A stretch of 12,875 bases of DNA, taken from assembly GCA_002334915.1 (NCBI GenBank), contig DDCQ01000045.1, positions 1-12,875 on the forward strand. Reading direction: 5' to 3'. The notes below the pieces were generated by a model. The model was not told the origin of the DNA, did not search any database, and saw only the letters and a list, made by a program, of their open reading frames with translations. Positions 7,075 to 12,875 of the stretch are shown one piece after another; positions within the stretch are counted from its first letter, which is position 1, and each line of letters opens with the position of its first letter. The translations under genes were made by a program, and so were the position numbers. This DNA comes from Porticoccaceae bacterium UBA2002. GTDB taxonomy: Bacteria > Pseudomonadota > Gammaproteobacteria > Pseudomonadales > Porticoccaceae.

Positions 7075-7621
7075 GGTTAATTTTACCGCCATGGAATATG
7101 CCAGTCGCGAGGACTACGACCTGGTATTTGAGCACGAGCGGCAAGAGATGCAGGGGCAGGCCGACCGAGTTATCGACTGGTTAAAAATGATGGATGGAGA
7201 TTCTCCCTACCAAATCAGCCGGCTGGATCACTGTTTACAGACAGCCACCAGAGCCCAGCGCGATGGCGCCGACGATGAAACAGTGGTCTGTGCGCTGCTG
7301 CATGATATTGGCGATGTAATAGCACCAGCCAATCACAGCCAGGTGGCCGCCGCCATGCTGCGTCCCTATATCAGTGACAAAAACTATTGGGTGATACTGC
7401 ACCATGGCCTGTTTCAGGGCTATTACTGGATGCATTATTACGACCAGGACAAAAACGCCCGCGACCAGTTTCAGAACCACCAGTACTATCAGGACTGTGT
7501 GGACTTCTGTGCCAACTGGGATCAGGCCTCTTTTGACCCTGACTACGATAGCCTGCCTCTGGAACACTTTGTCCCCCTGGTTGAGGCATTATTTGCCCGT
7601 GCACCAGAATCCTGCGTCTAA
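7055..7621 (+). CDS. HD-domain mixed-valent diiron oxygenase-like protein (PhnZ/TmpB-like)
   Basis: This 188-residue protein belongs to the COG4341-type HD family that contains PhnZ and TmpB, which use an Fe(II)/Fe(III) pair and O2 to cut the C-P bond of 1-hydroxyphosphonates. Candidate metal ligands, in order, are His59 (SRLDHCLQTA), His83-Asp84 (LLHDIGD), His94 (NHSQV), His116 or 117 (LHHGLFQGYYW) and Asp156 (NWDQASFD). Tyr52 lies just before the first His; PhnZ has a lid Tyr/Glu pair in this area, but I see no Glu at the equivalent spot. In the TmpA/TmpB pathway the product is glycine betaine plus phosphate. The ATG at 7055 overlaps the dioxygenase stop by 20 bases, implying translational coupling; a second ATG at 7064 is an equally plausible start. 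Neither has a strong ribosome site. A phosphohydrolase role, as in the older annotation of the family, is the main alternative. Confidence 0.85.
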   Translation: MRKMSDKVNFTAMEYASREDYDLVFEHERQEMQGQADRVIDWLKMMDGDSPYQISRLDHCLQTATRAQRDGADDETVVCALLHDIGDVIAPANHSQVAAAMLRPYISDKNYWVILHHGLFQGYYWMHYYDQDKNARDQFQNHQYYQDCVDFCANWDQASFDPDYDSLPLEHFVPLVEALFARAPESCV

Positions 7622-7684
7622 AGCCTGCGTTTTATCTAGCGTTTAGACTCTTATTCAAGCATTCGTTTAAAAGGCGCCAGCCCC

Positions 7685-7712
7685 TTGCATCTGGCTCCGC
7701 GCTGGGCATAAT
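7685..7712 (+). promoter_or_regulatory. sigma70-like promoter for the YebC-family gene
   Basis: TTGCAT (7685-7690) and CATAAT (7707-7712) are separated by 16 bases, placing the start of transcription near 7719 and giving a leader of about 33 bases. The -35 hexamer sits inside small inverted repeats (GCCAG 7676-7680 with CTGGC 7691-7695), so it may be occluded by a protein or structure. The rest of the 7622-7751 gap shows no clear terminator for the upstream pair. Confidence 0.45.
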
Positions 7713-7751
7713 CCCCACCTGACTGACTAATTGCAATCAAAGAGGGAAGCC

Positions 7752-8456
7752 ATGGGCGCTCAATGGAAGGTAAAGCACAGAGAAGTTGCGGCCAATCTAA
7801 AAGGCCGTGTATTTGGCAAAATGACCAAGGAAATTATGGTCGCTGCTCGCAATGGCGCTGATCCTGACACCAACTCCCGCCTGCGGCTGGCCATAGAGCA
7901 GGCAAAAAAAGCCTCTATGCCCAAAGACACATTGGAGCGGGCAATCAAGAAAGGCGCTGGCCTGCTAGATGGGGCAGTGCACTACGAAAAGCTTACCTAC
8001 GAAGGTTTTACTCCTCACAATGTGGGCCTGATTGTTGAATGCCTTACCGACAACGTCAATCGCACCGTATCAGAGATTCGCGTGCTATTTCGCAGCGGAC
8101 AGCTGGGAGCCGAGGGCTCTGTCGCCTGGGACTTTGATCATGTGGGTCTAATCGAAGCCCAGAGCAAAAACGTCGAGGCTGATATTGATGAGGCTGCCAT
8201 AGAAGCCGGGGCCCAGGATGTTGAACCCGCCGGGGACGATGGCCTGACGCTATTTATAACCGACACCACAGATCTGGACAGCGTCTGTCGCGCGCTGCCC
8301 GATTATGGCTTCGCCGTAGAGACGGCCAAGATTGGTTACAGACCCAAAAATCCGCAGATCCTAAGTGGCACCGAATTAGAAGAGGTCGAAGCTTTTTTAG
8401 CGGCCATCCATGAGCACGACGATGTTCAGGAAGTCTATGTGGCACTAGAGGGTTAA
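7752..8456 (+). CDS. YebC/TACO1/PmpR-family protein
   Basis: This 234-residue protein has the YebC layout. The N-terminal helical domain contains [18 protein letters not shown], then [30 protein letters not shown] and [23 protein letters not shown] (about 83-105). Two alpha/beta domains follow. Family members have been described as DNA-binding regulators (PmpR, YebC) and as translation factors that help ribosomes through difficult, proline-rich stretches (TACO1 and bacterial YebC). The N-terminus [10 protein letters not shown] departs from the usual MAGHSKWANIKHRK, so this may be a paralogue rather than the main YebC. I chose the ATG at 7752: GAGG lies 6 bases upstream and the family N-terminus begins there. 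An in-frame TTG at 7731 would add seven residues. The stop overlaps the next start as TAATG. Confidence 0.9.
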   Translation: MGAQWKVKHREVAANLKGRVFGKMTKEIMVAARNGADPDTNSRLRLAIEQAKKASMPKDTLERAIKKGAGLLDGAVHYEKLTYEGFTPHNVGLIVECLTDNVNRTVSEIRVLFRSGQLGAEGSVAWDFDHVGLIEAQSKNVEADIDEAAIEAGAQDVEPAGDDGLTLFITDTTDLDSVCRALPDYGFAVETAKIGYRPKNPQILSGTELEEVEAFLAAIHEHDDVQEVYVALEG

Positions 8457-10243
8457 TGGTGACTGAGCATTCCGAGAGTCCCGATCAGGCCCTGGGCAAG
8501 CCTCCGGTACTGCTGTCCCTCGCCCAGTTTTTAAAACCCTATGGACTGCGCATAGGTATTTTCCTGTTGGCTCTGGTGTTTACCGCAGCGGTAACCCTGT
8601 CTATTGGTCAGGGCCTCAGACTGTTGATCGATCAGGGCTTTGCCCAGCAGTCCCAGCAGCATCTCAACACCGCCATCATATTTATTTTGCTGGCCTCAGG
8701 GTTGATGGCTGTGGGCACCTATATTCGCTTTTATTTAATTTCCTGGTTGGGCGAGCGAGTGAGTGCAGATATACGCACCGCCGTCTTTAACCATGTGGTC
8801 AGTCTGCACCCGGCATTTTTTGAGACCAACCGCAGTGGCGATATTATGTCGCGGCTGACATCAGACACCACCTTGCTGCAATCCATTATTGGCTCCTCGG
8901 TGTCCATAGCTCTGCGCAGTGTGATCAGCTTTACCGGCGCATTGATTATGCTACTAATCACCAATTTAAAACTGTCATTAATTATCTTGCTGGCGGTGCC
9001 GCTGGTGTTAATGCCGATTCTTATTTTTGGTCGCAAAGTACGTGCCCTATCGCGCGAGAGCCAGGATAGCATTGCCGATGTGGGTTCCTATGCCGGTGAG
9101 GTTATTCAGCATATTAAAACTGTGCAGAGTTTTACCCAGGAAGTGCAGGAGAAGACTGCCTTTTCCGCTGAAGTAGAGCGTGCCTTTGCGGTGGCCAAAC
9201 GCCGGGTTAGTCAGCGGGCAATATTAATTGCTGTGGTTATTATGCTGGTGTTCAGCGCGCTCTCGGTAATGCTCTGGGTGGGCGGCTCCGATGTGATTAA
9301 TGGCACCATGAGCGGCGGTGAATTGGGGGCATTTATTTTCTACGCCATCTTAATGGCTACAGGGGTTGCCTCATTGTCAGAGGTCTACGGAGAATTGCAG
9401 AGAGCCGCCGGCGCCACCGAGCGATTGATGGAATTGCTGCACGCCAAAAGTGATATTTTAATTGCTGATAATCCGGCTGCCAAAGCCATGGATTTAGCGC
9501 CGGTTTTAGAATTTAAAAATCTGACTTTCTGTTATCCCTCGCGGCCAGAACAGCCTGCATTAAAAGATTTTTCCCTGGGTATTGAAGAGGGCAAAATTGT
9601 TGCATTGGTGGGCCCGTCCGGCGCCGGTAAATCCACATTATTTGATTTAATTCAGCGCTTTTATGACCCACAAAAAGGCGGTATCTTTTTTGGCGGCTGT
9701 AATATTCAGGATCTGCATCCCACAGATCTGCGCCAGCAGATAGCCGTGGTTCAACAGCAGCCAACCCTGTTTACGGGCGATGTAATGTATAACATTCGCT
9801 ATGGCAAGCCAGAGGCCAGTGACGAACAGGTAATAGCTGCAGCCAAAGCAGCCCATGCCGATGAATTTATTCGCCGTCTTCCCGGCGGCTATCAGAGTGA
9901 TCTGGGAGAGCAGGGCGTGCGTCTTTCCGGCGGTCAACGCCAGCGCATTGCCATTGCCCGGGCACTGCTCAAAGACCCCCGTGTTCTGTTGCTGGATGAA
10001 GCCACCAGCGCCCTGGATGCAGAGAGTGAACAAAGGGTGCAACTGGCTTTGGATAAACTAATGAGAGGGCGTACCACAGTAATTATCGCCCATCGTCTGG
10101 CCACTATTCTGCACGCAGATTTAATTGTAGTGATGGATCAGGGTCAGCCTATAGCTGCGGGCAGTCATCAGGATTTATTGTCTTCAAGCGAACTCTACAG
10201 CCGGCTGGCCAAGCTGCAGTTTTCAACGGATAAACAACAATAG
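8456..10243 (+). CDS. MsbA-like ABC half-transporter (fused permease and ATPase)
   Basis: This 595-residue half-transporter would dimerise in the inner membrane and export a hydrophobic or lipid-like substrate with ATP. The transmembrane domain has about six hydrophobic segments (roughly 31-50, 72-92, 150-170, 172-192, 255-276 and 285-305). The ATPase domain has Walker A GPSGAGKST (386-394), a Q-loop near 434, signature LSGGQ (490-494), Walker B VLLLDE (510-515), a D-loop SALD and the H-loop His546 in IIAHRL. All catalytic residues are intact. It resembles the MsbA-related export group rather than a proven MsbA, and no lipid A gene such as lpxK is adjacent, so lipid A transport is not supported. 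Translation likely couples to the upstream gene through TAATG. AGAGGG at 8447-8452 is only 3 bases from the ATG but 6 from a GTG at 8459, which could be the true start. Confidence 0.93.
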   Translation: MVTEHSESPDQALGKPPVLLSLAQFLKPYGLRIGIFLLALVFTAAVTLSIGQGLRLLIDQGFAQQSQQHLNTAIIFILLASGLMAVGTYIRFYLISWLGERVSADIRTAVFNHVVSLHPAFFETNRSGDIMSRLTSDTTLLQSIIGSSVSIALRSVISFTGALIMLLITNLKLSLIILLAVPLVLMPILIFGRKVRALSRESQDSIADVGSYAGEVIQHIKTVQSFTQEVQEKTAFSAEVERAFAVAKRRVSQRAILIAVVIMLVFSALSVMLWVGGSDVINGTMSGGELGAFIFYAILMATGVASLSEVYGELQRAAGATERLMELLHAKSDILIADNPAAKAMDLAPVLEFKNLTFCYPSRPEQPALKDFSLGIEEGKIVALVGPSGAGKSTLFDLIQRFYDPQKGGIFFGGCNIQDLHPTDLRQQIAVVQQQPTLFTGDVMYNIRYGKPEASDEQVIAAAKAAHADEFIRRLPGGYQSDLGEQGVRLSGGQRQRIAIARALLKDPRVLLLDEATSALDAESEQRVQLALDKLMRGRTTVIIAHRLATILHADLIVVMDQGQPIAAGSHQDLLSSSELYSRLAKLQFSTDKQQ

Positions 10244-10289
10244 CTCTGCTCAACGCCGTTTTACCTGAAAATTAATTTTAACTATTTTC

Positions 10290-10321
10290 TTGCATAAGTG
10301 AATAATGCTTACTATTATTCA
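10290..10321 (+). promoter_or_regulatory. promoter with overlapping inverted repeat for the repeat lipoprotein gene
   Basis: TTGCAT (10290-10295) and TATTAT (10313-10318) are spaced by an ideal 17 bases. Transcription would begin about 7 bases after the -10, that is at or next to the ATG at 10325. An 8-bp perfect inverted repeat, TGAATAAT (10299-10306) and ATTATTCA (10314-10321) with a 7-base spacer, covers the spacer and -10 and looks like an operator. Upstream, AAAATTAATTTT (10268-10279) is a 12-bp palindrome in an AT-rich stretch where an UP element would lie. Confidence 0.55.
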
Positions 10322-10324
10322 AAC

Positions 10325-12875
10325 ATGGATAGCTTAAAGGATTTAAGCCAAGGCCCAAGAAAAGGGCCAAACACTCAGGCAGAAACAGCGCCTTGGGCTT
10401 CTTTTGACCGTTTTATTCTTGTCGTTTTAACTTCTCTGCTAGCCGCCTGCGGCTCCTCGTCCGAGAGTCCGGATGCAGTCAACCATGGCAATCACGCGCC
10501 ACAGATTGACACTGATAATAGAGTACAAACTCCCGAGCACTCAGGCTCAGTCAGTTCTGTTGTTGCAACCGACAGGGACGGCGATCAGCTGGCCTGGTCT
10601 ATCGATGGCGGCCTGGATGCCGAGCTGTTTACCATCAACGCCATCGGCGAGTTATCATTTGTTACAGCTCCAGATTTTGAAAACCCAATCGATACGAATG
10701 TAGATAATATTTATGAAGTATCAGTTAGCGCCTCAGATGGCCGCGCCAGCGACTCTGAACTGCTCAGTATTGAGGTGCTGGATCGCCTAGAGGGACGAGT
10801 GGGTGGCGATCCATTGGCAGGCGCCAGGGTATTTCTGGATATCAATGCTAATACCCAATTAGACCTCAACGAACCCCAGGCCATTACCGGCGAGTCTGGC
10901 TACTTTGTGTTTTTAGAAGAGCTGCCCTCAGATATCAGCGCCACACAGGTTATCTCTCTGGGTGGTGCCAATAAAAATACCGGTTTATCAATGTCTCATT
11001 TAGGTTTGGTTTCCGAGCTTCCACAGCAGGGGGGTATGGCTACTATGGTAACTCCGCTGACCACAGTGCTATCCCAGATCACCTTTGCTCCAGAGCGCGA
11101 TGCTTTTTTGCAGATGATGGGCCTTAGCCATAACGCAGCACAAATTTACACTGTGGACGCCTGGGCAAGATCCCTGTCTGGCGACGGCGGGTCTCAGGAT
11201 ACCCAGCGGCTCAATGAACAGATTTCACTATTAATCATGTCGCTCGATAGTCTATTTGATTCAGAGGCGCCCATAGATCCGCTGTTATTCTCCCAGGTGT
11301 TTACTCAGCAGTTGATAGCCAATCTTGCCATCGGCAGAACATCGCTGGTTCAGGCGGCACCCATTAAAAAAATGCTCTACCAGAGCCATAACAGGTTGCT
11401 GTTAGAACGAGACTTTGGCGACCAGATAGATCCGCAGATATTTGAGGTAATAGCTCAGTCTGTAGCCGCTGTCAGTCAAATCTTTGCCAGCCCGGATATT
11501 AATCCAGCCAGTGATTTTTCTATCGCGCTCAAACGTGCTGCTCTTGCCGAACTACGCCGTTTAATTAGAGAGCTTATTAAAGGGCAGATCAGCATACAGA
11601 GTTTTGTGCAGCAGAGTTCTATCGACAGTTTATTTGCCAATATTCAGGCCGAGGGTTTTCCGGATACCGATGGCGATGGCCTGGTAGATATTCTCGACGA
11701 CGACTCCGATAACGACGGTGTACTGGATACTTTTGATGCCTTTCCCACAGTCTTCAGCGAGAGTCTGGATACAGATACAGATGGCATAGGTGATAACGCC
11801 GATACCGATGATGATGGCGATGGTGTACCAGATTCTCAGGATGCCTTTCCTTCCAATCCCGCCGAGTCACTGGATACAGATGGCGATGGCCTGGGCAATA
11901 ATACGGATACAGATGATGATGGCGACGGCGTTGATGACCAGGCTGACCACTTTCCACTCAACGGCGATGAAACCATTGATACAGATAACGACGGCATAGG
12001 CAATAATGCAGATACCGATGACGATGGTGACGATGTAGCGGACACTGCAGATATATTCCCGCTGGATGCCAGCGAGGCTCTGGATACAGATCAAGATGGC
12101 ATAGGCAACAATGCAGATACAGATGATGATGGCGACCAGATCGCAGATGCAGACGACAGGTTTCCCCTGGATGCCAGTGAATTTATAGATACTGATGCAG
12201 ATGGTCTTGGCAACAACAGTGATCCCGATGACGATAATGATGGGGTTGCAGATGTCACCGACCAGTTTCCCCTGGATGCGACCGAGACCATTGATACTGA
12301 TTATGATGGCATAGGTAATAACGCAGATACCGACGATGACGGCGATGGTATTGCCGACAGCAGCGATGCCTTCCCATTAAATAGCACAGAGTCGGTAGAC
12401 ACAGATGGCGACGGCATTGGCAACAGTGCAGACCTGGATGATGCTGCTGATGGCACTGCAGATAGTCTCGACGCCTTCCCGCTGGATAATACTGAAGTTA
12501 GCGACACAGATAACGATGGTATAGGCAACAACGCAGATACCGATGACGATGGCGACGGCATAGGCAATAATACAGATGCCGACGACGATGGCGATGGCGT
12601 TGCCGACAGCAGCGATGCCTTCCCATTAAATAGCACAGAGTCTGCAGATACAGATGGCGACGGCATCGGCAACAATGCAGACACAGACGATGACGGCGAT
12701 GGGGTTACCGACGGCAATGATAGCTTCCCTCTGGATGCTTCAGAGTCCGAGGATAGCGATAACGATGGCATAGGCAATAACGCAGATACCGATGACGATG
12801 GCGACGGTGTTGCAGACAGCGCCGATGCCTTCCCCCTGGATGCCAGTGAAACCCTTGATACCGACGGCGACCAGC
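10325..12875 (+). CDS. large lipoprotein with cadherin-like domain and TSP3-type calcium-binding repeats (3' end outside window)
   Basis: The frame is open from the ATG at 10325 to the window edge, giving 850 complete codons. An unusually long n-region (about 28 residues) precedes a hydrophobic stretch and the lipobox LAAC, with the lipidated Cys at 42 and Gly43 after it, which fits export to the outer membrane. Residues about 59-152 are cadherin-like, with the calcium motifs ATDRDGD, APDFENP and ASDG. Residues about 154-200 resemble an SdrD/carboxypeptidase-regulatory beta segment (GRVGG, GARVFLD). A helical part of unknown function follows, to about 444. From 445 onwards come acidic TSP3-like repeats of the DTDGDGIGNNADTDDDGDGV type. 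It is probably a calcium-stabilised surface stalk presenting a C-terminal domain not seen here. No ribosome site is visible and no other in-frame ATG, GTG or TTG lies before the signal sequence, so the start is fairly safe. Confidence 0.88.
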   Translation, partial: MDSLKDLSQGPRKGPNTQAETAPWASFDRFILVVLTSLLAACGSSSESPDAVNHGNHAPQIDTDNRVQTPEHSGSVSSVVATDRDGDQLAWSIDGGLDAELFTINAIGELSFVTAPDFENPIDTNVDNIYEVSVSASDGRASDSELLSIEVLDRLEGRVGGDPLAGARVFLDINANTQLDLNEPQAITGESGYFVFLEELPSDISATQVISLGGANKNTGLSMSHLGLVSELPQQGGMATMVTPLTTVLSQITFAPERDAFLQMMGLSHNAAQIYTVDAWARSLSGDGGSQDTQRLNEQISLLIMSLDSLFDSEAPIDPLLFSQVFTQQLIANLAIGRTSLVQAAPIKKMLYQSHNRLLLERDFGDQIDPQIFEVIAQSVAAVSQIFASPDINPASDFSIALKRAALAELRRLIRELIKGQISIQSFVQQSSIDSLFANIQAEGFPDTDGDGLVDILDDDSDNDGVLDTFDAFPTVFSESLDTDTDGIGDNADTDDDGDGVPDSQDAFPSNPAESLDTDGDGLGNNTDTDDDGDGVDDQADHFPLNGDETIDTDNDGIGNNADTDDDGDDVADTADIFPLDASEALDTDQDGIGNNADTDDDGDQIADADDRFPLDASEFIDTDADGLGNNSDPDDDNDGVADVTDQFPLDATETIDTDYDGIGNNADTDDDGDGIADSSDAFPLNSTESVDTDGDGIGNSADLDDAADGTADSLDAFPLDNTEVSDTDNDGIGNNADTDDDGDGIGNNTDADDDGDGVADSSDAFPLNSTESADTDGDGIGNNADTDDDGDGVTDGNDSFPLDASESEDSDNDGIGNNADTDDDGDGVADSADAFPLDASETLDTDGDQ
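10345..10400 (+). other. potential mRNA fold in the first codons of the repeat lipoprotein gene
   Basis: AAGCCAAGGC (10345-10354) pairs with GCCTTGGGCTT (10390-10400) around one bulged base. Inside, GGCCC (10352-10356) pairs with GGGCC (10364-10368) around a 7-base loop. The two stems share 10352-10354, so they either compete or stack with a shortened outer stem. The fold lies 20-75 bases into the coding sequence and could affect early translation. It matches no riboswitch class I can name. Confidence 0.35.
11657..12875 (+). repeat. in-frame tandem array of 105-bp TSP3-like repeat units
   Basis: Eleven full units and the start of a twelfth are visible. Each encodes about 35 residues on the pattern DTDxDGIGNNADTDDDGDGVxDxxDxFPLxxxES. 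The first unit (11657-11764) is 36 residues and more divergent. Units 2-8 start at 11765, 11870, 11975, 12080, 12185, 12290 and 12395. Unit 9 (12500-12643) carries a 13-residue, 39-base internal duplication. Units 10 and 11 start at 12644 and 12749, and unit 12 at 12854. Unit 8 is degenerate in its calcium motif (DDAADGTAD). Confidence 0.93.

Noticed and set aside
9647..10042. A 131-residue minus-strand frame inside the ABC transporter ATPase domain.
   Set aside because: It is antisense to Walker A through Walker B, which are strictly conserved, and has no ribosome site or recognisable domain.
10244..10289. Possible intrinsic terminator after the ABC transporter (AAAATTAATTTT palindrome followed by T-rich sequence).
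   Set aside because: The palindrome is purely AT, has no loop or GC stem and would not form a stable hairpin; it fits better as AT-rich DNA upstream of the next promoter.
10356..10392. Resemblance to the 3' core of a glycine riboswitch (AAACACTCAGGCAGAAACAG against the usual AAACTCTCAGGCAAAAGGACAG).
   Set aside because: The GAAGGGGCAA-type partner strand, a proper P3 arm and the pairing GGAGAG element are absent, the segment lies inside the coding sequence, and the gene has no link to glycine metabolism.
11754..12777. Several open minus-strand frames rich in Ser, Pro and Leu (SSSVSALLPMPS-like repeats).
   Set aside because: They are the reverse-strand reading of the acidic TSP3 repeat codons (GAT/GAC/GGC read as ATC/GTC/GCC), share its 105-base period, have no start signals, and overlap a convincing plus-strand gene.
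11657..12875. Regularly spaced repeats that might suggest a CRISPR array.
   Set aside because: The units are 105 bases, continuous, in frame and coding, with drift across the whole unit; there are no spacers and no cas genes.

Overview
The window looks like chromosomal DNA from a marine-type gammaproteobacterium. The support is a roughly balanced base composition, a gammaproteobacterial-style TrhO and YebC-family protein, an inner-membrane M1 aminopeptidase lipoprotein, and a calcium-binding repeat lipoprotein of a kind common in Cellvibrionales, SAR92-like and Shewanella-like genomes. The lineage is an inference from gene content, not from a marker gene. There are no RNA genes, insertion sequences, CRISPR arrays or phage genes.

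Left part (1-4242): the 3' end of an alpha/beta hydrolase gene reads rightwards and converges, with a 4-base overlap, on a leftward gene for an M1-family metallo-aminopeptidase lipoprotein. Upstream of that, also leftward, is trhO (tRNA U34 hydroxylase), with a strong GC hairpin in the gap between the two. Next comes a divergent intergenic region (4243-4487) holding an extended -10 promoter for trhO and an 8-bp inverted repeat ahead of the next rightward gene.

Middle part (4488-7621): an exported ADP-ribosylglycohydrolase-fold lipoprotein, then an AT-rich, palindrome-dense gap, then two overlapping genes. The first encodes a gamma-butyrobetaine-hydroxylase-like Fe(II)/2-oxoglutarate dioxygenase. 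The second encodes an HD-domain protein of the PhnZ/TmpB kind (mixed-valent diiron oxygenase). This pairing is the hallmark of two-step organophosphonate oxidation: TmpA/TmpB cleave 2-(trimethylammonio)ethylphosphonate to glycine betaine and phosphate. It is the most interesting system in the window, and the substrate pocket appears to differ from that of true gamma-butyrobetaine hydroxylase.

Right part (7622-12875): a YebC/TACO1-family protein gene has its own promoter-like sequence and is translationally coupled (TAATG) to an MsbA-like ABC half-transporter. Then a promoter placed so that transcription would begin at or next to the start codon drives a large lipoprotein gene that runs off the end of the window. 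That protein has a cadherin-like domain, an SdrD/carboxypeptidase-regulatory-like segment, a helical region and at least eleven 35-residue thrombospondin type-3-like calcium-binding repeats.
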